The notes below the pieces were generated by a model. The model was not told the DNA's origin. It saw only the letters and a list, made by a program, of their open reading frames with translations, and ran no database searches. Below, piece after piece: positions 17,202 to 26,370 of a stretch of DNA of 64,000 bases; position 1 is the first letter of the stretch; every line of letters begins with the position of its first letter. The translations under genes were made by a program, and so were the position numbers. This DNA is from Hyphomicrobiales bacterium (GTDB taxonomy: Bacteria > Pseudomonadota > Alphaproteobacteria > Rhizobiales > Xanthobacteraceae), in contig JAFKKM010000025.1 in NCBI GenBank assembly GCA_017305555.1, forward strand, positions 44,134 through 108,133, written 5' to 3'.

Positions 17202-18173
17202 TTAGAGCGAGCGTTTGAAAAGGGCCGCGATCTCGCCGACGATGCCGCGGCGGAAAGTCAGCACGCAGACCACGAAGATCACGCCCTGAATCACCGTCAC
17301 CCACTGGCCGAAACCGGCGAGATACTGCTGCATGGCGACGATGATGAAGGCGCCGACCACGGGACCGAACACAGTGCCGAGACCGCCGATCAGGGCCATC
17401 AGCACGATTTCGCCCGACATGGTCCAATGAACGTCGGTCAACGAGGCGTTCTGGGCCACGAACACCTTCAGCGACCCGGCGAAGCCCGACAGCGTGCCCG
17501 ACAGGATGAAGGCCATCAGCTTGTAGTGGTCGGTCTTGTAGCCCAGCGAAATGGCGCGCGGTTCGTTCTCGCGGATCGCCTTCAAGACCTCGCCGAACGG
17601 AGAGTTGATGGCGCGGAAGATCAGCAGAAAAGCCAGCAGGAACGCCGCCAGGATGACGTAGTACAGCGTGGTCGGCTGCGACAGGTCGAACAACCCGAAC
17701 AGCATACCTTGCGGAATGCCCTGGATGCCGTCCTCGCCATGGGTGAACGGCGTTTGCAGATAGACGAAGAACACCAACTGCGACAGCGCCAGCGTGATCA
17801 TCGCGAAGTAGATGCCCTGGCGGCGGATCGAGATCCAGCCGGTGACGATCGACAGCGCGCAGGCGCCGGCGGTGCCGATAATGATGCCAATCGCCGGCGA
17901 CACGCCCCACACCTTGAGCGCGTGGGCGGTGAAATAGCCCGCGGTGCCGAGGAACATGGCATGGCCGAACGACAACAGGCCGCCATAGCCGATCAGCAGA
18001 TTGAACGCGCAGGTAAACAGCGCGAAGCACAGCGCCTGCATGACAAAGAAGGGATAGATGCCGCTGAACGGCACCGCCGCCAGCAGCACGGCCATCAGGA
18101 CGAAGGCCACCATCTCGTCGCGGATACCACGTCCGGAGGAGCCCGATGCGGAGTTGTCGGTAATCACTGACAT
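17202..18173 (-). CDS. livM: Branched-chain amino-acid ABC transporter permease LivM
   Basis: A 323-residue inner-membrane permease of the BPD_transp_2 family. Recognisable blocks are GYGGLLSFGHAMFLGTAGYF (the LivM loop), and the coupling region SPFGEVLKAIRENEPRAISLG that contacts the ATPase. Last gene of the operon livG-livF-binding protein-livH-livM; its start is 1 nt after the livH stop. Substrate is expected to be a branched-chain or related amino acid, though such systems also take urea, amides or aromatic acids. Confidence 0.94.
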   Translation of the reverse strand: MSVITDNSASGSSGRGIRDEMVAFVLMAVLLAAVPFSGIYPFFVMQALCFALFTCAFNLLIGYGGLLSFGHAMFLGTAGYFTAHALKVWGVSPAIGIIIGTAGACALSIVTGWISIRRQGIYFAMITLALSQLVFFVYLQTPFTHGEDGIQGIPQGMLFGLFDLSQPTTLYYVILAAFLLAFLLIFRAINSPFGEVLKAIRENEPRAISLGYKTDHYKLMAFILSGTLSGFAGSLKVFVAQNASLTDVHWTMSGEIVLMALIGGLGTVFGPVVGAFIIVAMQQYLAGFGQWVTVIQGVIFVVCVLTFRRGIVGEIAALFKRSL

Positions 18174-18174
18174 G

Positions 18175-19038
18175 TTAAGTCGCCCGTCCTGTCAATCCCG
18201 TCGGCTTCACCAGCAGCACCAGCACCATCAGAACGAAAACCACGGTGTTGGAAGCCTCGGGGTAGAAATACTTCGTCAAACCTTCGACGACGCCGAGCGC
18301 GAAGCCGGTGATGACCGATCCCATGATCGATCCCATGCCGCCGATCACCACCACCGCGAACACCACGATGATCAGATCGGCGCCCATCAGCGGCCGCACC
18401 TGATTGATCGGGGCCGACAGCACGCCGGCAAGCGCCGCGAGGCCGATGCCCAGGCCATAGGTCAGGGTGATCATGCGCGGCACGTTGATGCCGAACGCAC
18501 GGACCAGATTCGGATTTTCAGTGGCGGCGCGCAGGTAAGCGCCGAGCCGGGTGCGTTCGATCAGATACCAGGTGGCGATACACACCACGAGCGAGAACAC
18601 CACCACCCAGCCGCGATAGATCGGCAGGAACATGAAGCCGAGATTCATGCCGCCCTGAAGCTGCGGCGGGATCGCATAGGGCAAGCCTGACGAGCCGAAG
18701 TAATTCTGGAACACGCCCTGGATGATCAGCGCGATGCCGAACGTCAGCAGCAGGCCATAAAGGTGATCGAGTCCAGCGATCCATTTCAGCAGCGTGCGCT
18801 CCAGCAACATGCCGAAGATACCGACAGCGATCGGCGCGAGGACCAATGCGTACCAGTAGTTCAGGCCGAAGATGTTGAGCAGGAAGTACGCGCAGAACGC
18901 GCCCATCATATACAACGCGCCATGCGCGAAATTGATGATGTTGAGCATTCCGAAAATCACGGCCAGACCGAGACTCAACAGCGCGTAGAACGAGCCGTTG
19001 ATCAATCCAACCAGGAGTTGGGCGTATAGAGCCTGCAT
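18175..19038 (-). CDS. livH: Branched-chain amino-acid ABC transporter permease LivH
   Basis: A 287-residue permease of the BPD_transp_2 family, with LGLAVIFGMLNIINFAHGAL near residue 22 and RAATENPNLVRAFGINVPRM, the EAA-like coupling region. Many hydrophobic spans. It lies 63 bp downstream of the binding-protein gene and 1 bp upstream of livM. Together LivH and LivM form the translocation pore. Confidence 0.94.
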   Translation of the reverse strand: MQALYAQLLVGLINGSFYALLSLGLAVIFGMLNIINFAHGALYMMGAFCAYFLLNIFGLNYWYALVLAPIAVGIFGMLLERTLLKWIAGLDHLYGLLLTFGIALIIQGVFQNYFGSSGLPYAIPPQLQGGMNLGFMFLPIYRGWVVVFSLVVCIATWYLIERTRLGAYLRAATENPNLVRAFGINVPRMITLTYGLGIGLAALAGVLSAPINQVRPLMGADLIIVVFAVVVIGGMGSIMGSVITGFALGVVEGLTKYFYPEASNTVVFVLMVLVLLVKPTGLTGRAT

Positions 19039-19101
19039 AATCTTCCCGCCGACATCTCTGAATAAATCCGCCCGGCAGCGACGCTGCCGGGCGTCGCTAA
19101 C

Positions 19102-20328
19102 TTACTTCTTCAACAGCGGGCACGTGCTCTTGTCGAGCGGCGTGAACGCTTCGTTCGCCGGAATGGTGGCGACCAGCTTGTAGTAATCCCACGGTCCCTT
19201 GGACTCGGCCGGAGACTTCACTTCGAACAGATAGGCCGGGTGCAGCGCGCGGCCGTTCGGCTCGATCGTCCCCTCGCCGAAGACCGGATCGTCGGTCGGC
19301 ATGGTCTTCATCTTGGCGACCATCTTGGCGCCGTCATGCGGGTTCTCGCCGAGCGAGTCCAGCGCCTTGAAGTAATGCAGCAGCGACGAATAGACGCCGG
19401 CCTGCACCATCGTCGGCATGGCATGGTTCTTCATGCGGTCCTGGAAACGCTTGGAGAAAGCGCGGGTGCCGTCGTTGAGGTCCCAATAGAAGGTCTCGGT
19501 GAGGTTCAGACCCTTGGCGGTCTGAAGCCCGAGCGCGTGGACGTCGGAAATGAACATCAGCAGGCTGGCGAGCTTCTGGCCGCCGCTGGTGATGCCGAAT
19601 TCCGCCGCCTGCTTGATCGCGTTGACGGTGTCGCCACCGGCATTGGCCAAACCGATGACCTTGGCCTTCGAGGCCTGCGCCTGAAGCAGGAACGAGGAGA
19701 AGTCAGCCGTATTCAGCGGATGCTTGACCGCGCCGACGACCTTGCCGCCCGCGGCATCGATCGCGGCGGTGGTGTCACGCTCGAGCGCCGCACCGAACGC
19801 GTAGTCCGCGGTCAGGAAGAACCAGGTGTTGCCGCCGGCCTTCGTCAGCGCGGTGCCGGTGCCGTGCGCCAGCGTGTAGGTGTCATAGGTCCAGTGGATG
19901 GTGTTGGGCGAACAGGCCTTGTTGGTCAGGTCCGAGGTGCCCGCGCCGGAATCCAGCAGAAGGGAGTTCTTTTCCTTCGCGACGTTCGAGACCGCGAGCG
20001 CGACCGACGAGGTCGGCACGTCGGCGAGGACGTCGACCTTGTCGACATCGATCCACTGACGCGCGATGTTGACGCCGATGTCCGGCTTGTTCTGGTGGTC
20101 GGCGGAGATCACGTCGATCTTCCAGCCCTTCTTGGTCAGTCCGGAATCCTCGACAGCCATCTGGGCGGCGATCACCGATCCGGGGCCGGCCAGGTCGGCG
20201 TAAAGACCGGACATGTCGTTGAGCACGCCGATCTTGACGTTCTTGTCGCCCGCGAAAGCACCGGTGCTGGCCGCGAGCGCAAGCGCCGTACCCAGCATCA
20301 AGGCTGAAATTTTTGTTTTAATAGCCAT
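19102..20328 (-). CDS. Branched-chain amino-acid ABC transporter substrate-binding protein
   Basis: Periplasmic binding protein of 408 residues with a signal peptide (cleavage near STGAFAGD). It has KIGVLNDMSGLYADLAG at the mature start and SAMVKHPLNTADFSSFLL-like central blocks. It is the dedicated receptor of the liv operon, placed between livF and livH. Clearly a paralogue of the protein encoded at 3385-4611, with matching length and the same PLDKxxCPLLKK end. Substrate specificity cannot be read directly. Confidence 0.94.
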   Translation of the reverse strand: MAIKTKISALMLGTALALAASTGAFAGDKNVKIGVLNDMSGLYADLAGPGSVIAAQMAVEDSGLTKKGWKIDVISADHQNKPDIGVNIARQWIDVDKVDVLADVPTSSVALAVSNVAKEKNSLLLDSGAGTSDLTNKACSPNTIHWTYDTYTLAHGTGTALTKAGGNTWFFLTADYAFGAALERDTTAAIDAAGGKVVGAVKHPLNTADFSSFLLQAQASKAKVIGLANAGGDTVNAIKQAAEFGITSGGQKLASLLMFISDVHALGLQTAKGLNLTETFYWDLNDGTRAFSKRFQDRMKNHAMPTMVQAGVYSSLLHYFKALDSLGENPHDGAKMVAKMKTMPTDDPVFGEGTIEPNGRALHPAYLFEVKSPAESKGPWDYYKLVATIPANEAFTPLDKSTCPLLKK

Positions 20329-20363
20329 CGTTACACCACCTCCCTATTGAAATTATTGGCTGC

Positions 20364-21102
<739 letters not shown>

Positions 21103-21110
<8 letters not shown>

Positions 21111-21858
21111 GACCCGCCCCCAGATACGCTTCCTTGACGCGCTCGTCCTTGGTCAGGTCGGCATAGACGCCTTCCGCAAGAACCTTGCCGCGTGTCAGCA
21201 CCGTGATGACGTCCGACAGGTTGGCCACCACGTTCAGATTATGTTCGACCATCAGAATGGTGTACTTGGCCGAGATGCGCTTGATCAGCGCCGCGATCTT
21301 GTCGATGTCCTCATGGCCCATGCCTGCCATCGGCTCGTCCAACAGCATCATCTCGGGATCGAGCGCCAGCGTGGTCGCGATCTCCAGCGCCCGCTTGCGG
21401 CCGTAAGGCATTTCGACCGCCTGGGTATTGGCGAATTCGCTCAAGCCCACGTCCTCGAGCAATTCCTTCGCGCGCGGGTTGAAGCGGTCGAGCACCGACT
21501 TGGAGCGCCAGAAATCGAACGATGCGCCGTGCTGGCGTTGCAGCGCCACGCGGACATTCTCCAGCGCGGTCAGGTGCGGGAACACCGCCGAGATCTGAAA
21601 CGATCGCACGAGGCCGAGCCGCGCCACATCGGCGGGCGCCATCGACGTGATGTCCTTGCCCTTGTAGACGATCCGCCCGGCGGTCGGCTGCAGGAACTTG
21701 GTCAGCAGATTGAAGCACGTCGTCTTGCCGGCCCCGTTGGGTCCGATCAACGCATGAATGCTACCGCGACGTATCTTCAGATTGACGTCACGAACCGCTA
21801 GAAACCCGGCGAACTCTTTGGTCAGTCCCTGGGTTTCAAGAATGAACTCATCGGCCAA
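21103..21858 (-). CDS. livG: ABC transporter ATP-binding protein LivG
   Basis: A 251-residue ATPase, first gene of the operon. Walker A is IGPNGAGKTTCFN and Walker B MMLLDEPMAGMG. The signature is the divergent LivG form MPYGRKRALEIATTL instead of LSGGQ. The C-terminal GKVLAEGVYADLTKDERVKEAYLG is the standard LivG end. The promoter should lie in 21859-22132. Confidence 0.95.
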
Positions 21859-22132
21859 TTAATTTCCCCCTCAGCCTTCGCGCGCTGTGTCCCACGCGTG
21901 ACCGAATTGTGTCAACAGCCTTACCCGACAATGTTCTGGAACCATCATGGGCTGACCTATTGCTCCGGAATATGCCGCTTTTGCCCGCACCTACGCAAGG
22001 CACAAAGCACGCATGATCCATCACGATCGATATTAGCCCTTAGTCGGAGCCGAGCGCGCCGTCCAGTGTGGCGGATCAGCGCCGTTGCTCCCTCTGCCGT
22101 ACCGCCAGACAGAACTCTCCGTCAACGACGGT

Positions 22133-22489
22133 CTATCGTTTCGGCGCTATCTCCTTGAGGTAGATGTCCGGCTTGAAGCCGACTAACAGCTTGCCGGCCT
22201 TCTCCAGAACCGGCCGCTTGATCATCGACGGTTGTGCCAGCATCAGCGCGATGGCGCGGCGTTCATCAAGGCTGGTTTTATCGGCCTCGGGGAGCTTGCG
22301 AAACGTGGTGCCGGCGCGATTGAGCAAGGTCTCCCAACCGACCTTGCCGACCCATCCGGCAAGGCGCGTCTTGTCGATGCCGTCCTGCTTGTAGTCGTGA
22401 AACTGATAGGCAACGCCGTGCGCATCGAGCCACGCGCGGGCCTTCTTCATCGTGTCGCAGTTCTTGATGCCGTAGATCGTCACGCTCAT
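22133..22489 (-). CDS. ArsC/Spx-like thioredoxin-fold reductase (YffB type)
   Basis: A 118-residue ArsC-family protein. It begins MSVTIYGIKNCDTMKKARAWL, with one redox Cys (Cys11) followed by Asp-Thr, the YffB pattern, and ends KPVL-type segment MIKRPVLEKAGKLLVGF. YffB-type proteins are probably glutathione-dependent reductases; arsenate is not established as substrate. No arsenic-resistance genes adjoin it. Confidence 0.88.
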   Translation of the reverse strand: MSVTIYGIKNCDTMKKARAWLDAHGVAYQFHDYKQDGIDKTRLAGWVGKVGWETLLNRAGTTFRKLPEADKTSLDERRAIALMLAQPSMIKRPVLEKAGKLLVGFKPDIYLKEIAPKR

Positions 22490-22717
22490 GCGCGCTCACC
22501 ATTCGAAGGGCCGACAGACCGCCGCGCCAAGCGCAGCGACCGAAGCGCTCCTTTTAGCGGGCTGCCCGTCAACCGCAAACCGGTTGTGCGCAATCGCAGA
22601 CATCAAATGCACTGCTCGGACAATCAGCGGCCGTGCGGAAACGTCGTCAGCCACGTCTGCCGGTTGCGAGCGCGCGGAATACAATCATACCACAGCGTAG
22701 ACGCCGGCACCGGGCAC

Positions 22718-23074
22718 CTACTCCGCCGCGATCACCCGCAGCGGTGTCGTATAAGGCTCGATCCGCAGGCCGTCGTTGGCGAGCACGCTGATCTTCGACA
22801 ACGGCGCCTGTTCCAACTCGCCGTCCTTGCCCTTGCGCACCGCGTAACGCCAGAAACTCATCGATCCACGGCTACGCAGCGCCTTGCCGATCTCGCCGAC
22901 ATCGCCCGCCATGGCGGCGTCGGCGCGTGTCAGGCCGACCACGACCTGATCCTTCACCGTGACGATGCTGAACAGCTTTTGCGGCTGCTCGGCTGCGATC
23001 ACGGGACTGACAACGGCGGCGGCAGCGGCGGCGAGCATCCGCGTCAAAACGCGGCGATCGATCGAGGGAGACAT
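22718..23074 (-). CDS. Secreted hypothetical protein
   Basis: A 118-residue protein with an N-terminal signal (RRVLTRMLAAAAAAVVSPVI, cleavage near AAEQ). ATG 23074 is preferred over 23080 because AAAGGA is better spaced. The mature part is compact, with KLFSIVTVKDQVVVGLTRAD and a C-terminal ISVLANDGLRIEPYTTPLRV. No family assigned. It is a stand-alone gene, divergent from the 137-residue protein at 23278. Confidence 0.65.
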   Translation of the reverse strand: MSPSIDRRVLTRMLAAAAAAVVSPVIAAEQPQKLFSIVTVKDQVVVGLTRADAAMAGDVGEIGKALRSRGSMSFWRYAVRKGKDGELEQAPLSKISVLANDGLRIEPYTTPLRVIAAE

Positions 23075-23277
23075 CGGCATCCTTTCGTTGCGCCGCCGGC
23101 AGGCTGCGCGGCGGCAATGTCGCGCCGTTTGTCGGGCGATGCGTTCGTCAGGTTCACGCGCGAAGCACGGCGCGTGACGAACGCGGCAGTCGAAAATTTC
23201 TTTCTGCGGGACTTAGCAACCAAAGACAGCGCAGCGCGTTGCGGCCTTGCTGGGTGGCGATCATAGGAGCGCATCCC

Positions 23278-23691
23278 ATGTGCGATTACAGCTTACATGC
23301 GGTCGCATCGCGTGCAGCCGTCGCAGGCGAAACCCTCGTCACAACCCGGTTCGATCTGACCTCGACACGAGGTTTCTCGGGGTTGGATAATCCGAGGGTC
23401 GCCGTCTGCTTGCGGCCCGGGACCGAGATTGCATTCGAGGCCGACGTGCAGCGCGAGCGCATGATATTTCATCAGAGCGTCGGTGCCCGGTTGGCGCGCT
23501 TCCGTCAGATCGATCTCGACAGCCCGATGCATCATCACGACGCCCTCGAGTTCTCGAACGGCACCATCGTGCTCTTGACCGATCTGATTCCGGGTCAGCG
23601 GGCCGCCATCGTGCAATTGCCGGCCAGCCCGGCCGAGAACAAGACCGAGCCGGCAAGCGAAACGCCGATTGCCAATCCGATCCTCGCCTGA
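23278..23691 (+). CDS. Hypothetical protein MCDYSLH family
   Basis: A 137-residue soluble protein starting MCDYSLHAVASRAAVAGE. ATG 23278 follows TAGGAGC. The body contains AVCLRPGTEIAFEADVQRER and a possible metal-ligand cluster MHHHDALEFSNG. From memory, related proteins occur widely in Bradyrhizobiaceae with no assigned function. The His-rich stretch could bind a metal, which is speculation. Confidence 0.65.
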   Translation: MCDYSLHAVASRAAVAGETLVTTRFDLTSTRGFSGLDNPRVAVCLRPGTEIAFEADVQRERMIFHQSVGARLARFRQIDLDSPMHHHDALEFSNGTIVLLTDLIPGQRAAIVQLPASPAENKTEPASETPIANPILA

Positions 23692-23707
23692 AGGCGACCG
23701 CGCATCG

Positions 23708-23734
23708 CGCGGGCCACGTCATGCGTGGCCCGCG
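23708..23734. terminator. Strong hairpin between convergent genes
   Basis: An 11-bp perfect stem CGCGGGCCACG / CGTGGCCCGCG around a 5-nt loop. It lies between the stop of the MCDYSLH gene (23691) and the stop of the YciI-like gene (23762). There is no T run on either side, so a bidirectional termination or mRNA 3'-stabilising role is inferred only. Confidence 0.45.
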
Positions 23735-23761
23735 TCGGCTGACCGCGACGATCTGATATCG

Positions 23762-24157
23762 TCACGGCTTGCTGCCGACGTCAGAGTCCGATTGCAGATC
23801 CGCCAGTTCATAGAGTGGCCGGATTTCAATTTCGCTCGGACCCGGCATCGGATTGGGGCAACGCTTCACCCAGGCGACCGCCTCGTCCATATCCTTGACC
23901 TCCCACAGCCAGAACCCGGCCACGAGTTCGCGCGGCATGGCGAAAGGTCCGTCGATCACCGTGCGGCCGGTGCCATCGAAGGCAACGCGTTTGCCGCGCG
24001 AGGACGGCGTGAGGCCATCGGCCATGACGAAGATTCCCGCCTCGCGCAGATCGTCATTGAATCGCCCCATCGCCTGCATCATTGCAAGCGTCTCCGGCGT
24101 GGAACGGAAGCCCAGTTCGCTCTCCTGCGTCGCCTTCACCAGCACCATCACGCGCAT
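23762..24157 (-). CDS. YciI-like (DGPF) domain protein
   Basis: A 131-residue protein of the YCII-related/DGPF family: MRVMVLVKATQESELG at the start, DGTGRTVIDGPFAMPRELVAG with the DGPF motif, and GFWLWEVKDMDEAVAWVKRC. Such proteins form dimeric alpha-beta barrels and are often near ECF sigma factors; none is seen here. Catalytic role not established. Confidence 0.85.
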   Translation of the reverse strand: MRVMVLVKATQESELGFRSTPETLAMMQAMGRFNDDLREAGIFVMADGLTPSSRGKRVAFDGTGRTVIDGPFAMPRELVAGFWLWEVKDMDEAVAWVKRCPNPMPGPSEIEIRPLYELADLQSDSDVGSKP

Positions 24158-24451
24158 CGTGTGTCTCCATGTTCAAGCCGACTTTGTCGGTTTGCTATTG
24201 GAACGACGAACGAGAAAGGCGGTTGCCGACATCGCGTGCTCAGCGTTGCTGCAATAAATTTACGTGGGATGTAAGCATCAGAACGGCTCTTCTCGGGTGG
24301 CGGGACGTTTTCGCGCGCGAACGGCCGCAGGATAGGTGACACGGAATTGACGCGCGGCACCCTGCCCCGTCATGCATTTTACTGCTATTCAGTGGCCCGC
24401 CATGCTTGAGCCAGAAGAAAATCGAAAAATGCCTTCAAGGAGTTCTGCCAG

Positions 24452-24901
24452 ATGAGATACCTGCACACCATGCTGCGCGTCCGCAATCTCGACACCGCTC
24501 TGAAATTCTATTGCGATGCGCTCGGGCTCAAGGAAGTCCGCCGCATCGACAATGATAAAGGTCGCTTCACGCTGGTCTTCCTCGGCGCCGCCGCCGACGA
24601 ACACCTTATCAAGGCGAGCCAAGGTCGCGGCGCACCGCTGGTCGAACTCACCTACAACTGGGACGAGGAAAAATACGGTGAGGACCGTTTCTTCGGTCAC
24701 CTCGCCTATGAGGTCGACGATATCTACGCGACCTGCGCGCGCCTGATGAAGCTCGGAATCACCATCAACCGCCCGCCGCGCGACGGCCAGATGGCTTTCG
24801 TCCGCTCGCCGGATCTGCATTCGATCGAACTCTTGCAAGCCGGCGATGCCAAGCCGCCGCAGGAGCCGTGGGCCTCGATGCCGAACACAGGACACTGGTA
24901 A
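24452..24901 (+). CDS. Glyoxalase I-like (VOC family) protein
   Basis: A 149-residue VOC protein with two beta-alpha-beta-beta-beta repeats: the N-terminal RYLHTMLRVRNLDTALKFYC and the second half GHLAYEVDDIYATCARLM. Metal ligand positions His (LHTML), Glu (LVELTYN), His (FGHLAYE) and Glu (SIELLQ) match glyoxalase I, suggesting lactoylglutathione lyase activity (methylglyoxal detoxification). The GGAAC box of the next promoter begins 8 nt after its stop. Confidence 0.9.
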   Translation: MRYLHTMLRVRNLDTALKFYCDALGLKEVRRIDNDKGRFTLVFLGAAADEHLIKASQGRGAPLVELTYNWDEEKYGEDRFFGHLAYEVDDIYATCARLMKLGITINRPPRDGQMAFVRSPDLHSIELLQAGDAKPPQEPWASMPNTGHW

Positions 24902-24908
24902 CAGTGCT

Positions 24909-24933
24909 GGAACATGCATCGTCCCGATGCGTT
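24909..24933 (+). promoter_or_regulatory. EcfG-type (general stress sigma) promoter
   Basis: Exact match to the alphaproteobacterial EcfG consensus: GGAAC (24909-24913), 16-nt spacer, CGTT (24930-24933). The spacer contains a GCATCG/CGATGC dyad. It sits 31 nt upstream of the ATG of the 25-residue membrane peptide gene (24964), so the transcript start would be near 24940. Confidence 0.7.
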
Positions 24934-24963
24934 ATCTCGATGAAACAAATCGAGGAGATGCTT

Positions 24964-25041
24964 ATGGGACGCGGCATTTTGCTGTGGCTGCTCGGCGTGC
25001 CGATACCGATCATCATTTTGCTGTGGCTGTTCTTCCGCTGA
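24964..25041 (+). CDS. 25-residue single-pass membrane peptide
   Basis: A tiny gene encoding MGRGILLWLLGVPIPIIILL followed by WLFFR, almost entirely one membrane helix with a Pro kink and a positively charged end. ATG 24964 follows GAGGAG (24952-24957) at good spacing. In-frame ATGs at 24940 and 24958 exist but are worse placed. An exact EcfG-type promoter lies upstream and a 12-bp terminator downstream, so it is a complete transcription unit. Similar peptides occur in many Hyphomicrobiales genomes, from memory, with function unknown. A stress-induced membrane role is inferred. Confidence 0.8.
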   Translation: MGRGILLWLLGVPIPIIILLWLFFR

Positions 25042-25077
25042 GTAAAATGATGTCGCACGGGATCGCATATCGAAAGA

Positions 25078-25109
25078 GAAAGGCTCCGCGATGCGGAGCC
25101 TTTCTTTTT
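25078..25109 (+). terminator. Terminator of the 25-residue peptide gene
   Basis: A 12-bp perfect stem GAAAGGCTCCGC / GCGGAGCCTTTC (25078-25089 and 25093-25104), GAT loop, followed by TTTTT. Textbook intrinsic terminator. Confidence 0.92.
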
Positions 25110-25140
25110 GCAGCCTTCCTTTTTGCAGCCCTCGCAAATT

Positions 25141-25293
25141 CTAGTTGAAGCTCCGTTCGAACCACAGGATGCCGACGATCACCACCAGCGTCACCGCGGT
25201 CACCACCGCGCGCCGGGTCCAGCTCATGCCTTGGCCGAACCACCACAGCAGCGCGCAACACATGATGACCGGAACGACGATGTCGAGACGCAT
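25141..25293 (-). CDS. 50-residue membrane protein
   Basis: A short reading frame encoding MRLDIVVPVIMCCALLWWFG and continuing to WFERSFN. It has two hydrophobic stretches (residues 5-19 and 29-44) split by a basic turn SWTRR, so probably a two-pass membrane hairpin. ATG 25293 follows GGTGAGGAGATCGCC with GAGGAG well placed. It has no assigned family. It is convergent with the 25-residue peptide gene and probably follows the porin-like gene at 25320 with only 26 nt between. Confidence 0.6.
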   Translation of the reverse strand: MRLDIVVPVIMCCALLWWFGQGMSWTRRAVVTAVTLVVIVGILWFERSFN

Positions 25294-25319
25294 GGCGATC
25301 TCCTCACCTCACCGCCGCG

Positions 25320-25571
25320 TCAGCGCGGCCCGCTACGAATGCCAGATCCGCCGCCGGTGCCGATACTGATCGAGCCACCGAGCCGGACGCAGGTGTCCGA
25401 GCCCTCGACCTTGACGAATCCCGCACCGAACGCCGCGCATGGATTCGGCGCGCGCTTCAACGGCTTCTCCAGCGGCTTGCGGGGCGCGTTCGGCAAACGG
25501 ATATCGGATTGCGCCAGCGCCATCGAGGTCGCGATCAATCCGAAAACAACGATCAGTCCGACTTTAAGCAT
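25320..25571 (-). CDS. 83-residue exported protein with a porin N-terminal motif
   Basis: A signal peptide (MLKVGLIVVFGLIATSMALA) is followed by PRKPLEKPLKRAPNPCAAFG and a segment GFVKVEGSDTCVRLGGSISI. The Cys-x15-Cys pair (Cys45, Cys61) and KVEGSDTCVRLGG closely match the mature N-terminus of alphaproteobacterial Porin_2 proteins. No barrel follows; the chain ends after GTGGGSGIRSGPR. This could be a deliberate small protein or a decayed porin, but the reading frame has a clean start and stop. Cotranscription with the 50-residue gene is likely. Confidence 0.65.
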   Translation of the reverse strand: MLKVGLIVVFGLIATSMALAQSDIRLPNAPRKPLEKPLKRAPNPCAAFGAGFVKVEGSDTCVRLGGSISIGTGGGSGIRSGPR

Positions 25572-25956
25572 GATGTGGATTGCCCGTGGTGGATTGCCCG
25601 ATGGCCTCGTCGACTATCTTACATGATTGGCCCAACCATTGAAATTATGGCATTTCCGGCCAACCACGACGCAACCTGTCGACGCCGGACGCGGTTGGCG
25701 TCACCGACCCGATCGGCATTGCATTCGCCCCGCTCGCAGCGAACGTCCCCGGTGCAACGGGGACACAAGAACGAGAAATGATTTCCGCATAGATGCCTCT
25801 ATCGTTTTCCAATGCACATTTAACTGCCTCTCGGACGTGGGCAGTTCCATGGCGGTCAAACGCGGTCGATAGCGTGTCGTATCCAGTCAGGCTGCATTCA
25901 TAATTCATCGGCAACATACAACTTCCGGATTTGAAACTTGGGGCAGGACTCCTCCA
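25572..25956. other. Intergenic region, 385 bp, no gene seen
   Basis: Between the divergent porin-like gene and the glycine-zipper lipoprotein gene. It should hold both promoters. Only random-looking reading frames are present. No exact EcfG box, repeat or RNA was recognised. Confidence 0.5.
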
Positions 25957-26274
25957 ATGAACCTCACCAGAATTTCGGCAGTCGGACTGTTTGTCATCGC
26001 CGCCTCGCTGGCCGGGTGTGCGAACCCACAGCAGCAACGCACCGCGACAGGTGCGGTCCTCGGTGGTGCGACAGGCGCGCTGCTTGGTCAGGCGATCGGC
26101 GGCAATACCGGCAGCACTCTCATCGGCGCCGGTGCCGGCGCATTGCTTGGCGCAGCAGTTGCGGACTCAACCAATCCGCACCCCAACGGCCCGCCGATGT
26201 GCCGCTACCGCGCACCGGATGGCCGAATCTATGTCGCCGAATGCGACGAGCGATATTATCGCGGAGGATACTGA
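25957..26274 (+). CDS. Glycine-zipper lipoprotein (17-kDa antigen-like)
   Basis: A 105-residue lipoprotein with lipobox SLAGC (Cys21). Residues 32-70 form a glycine zipper (GAVLGGATGALLGQAIGGNT and following AGAGALLG), typical of the 17-kDa surface antigen/YMGG-like outer-membrane lipoproteins. The C-terminal CRYRAPDGRIYVAECDERYY is probably a small periplasmic domain. Thought to sit in the outer membrane. Stand-alone gene. Confidence 0.85.
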   Translation: MNLTRISAVGLFVIAASLAGCANPQQQRTATGAVLGGATGALLGQAIGGNTGSTLIGAGAGALLGAAVADSTNPHPNGPPMCRYRAPDGRIYVAECDERYYRGGY

Positions 26275-26370
26275 TCCGCGCTGCGCGGGTTCAATCGGGC
26301 GCGCAAACGATCACACCAAACAACCAGCCCGTCGGTTATGCCGGCGGACTCAGTTGATCAGCGCCACGCA

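Noticed and set aside
24200..24224. GGAAC-N16-GGTT on the + strand before the VOC gene
   Set aside because: The -10 is degenerate and the site is about 230 bp from the ATG; chance matches of this quality are expected.
25645..26037. 130-codon frame in the gap upstream of the glycine-zipper lipoprotein
   Set aside because: No RBS, no family character, and it overlaps the real lipoprotein start on the other strand.
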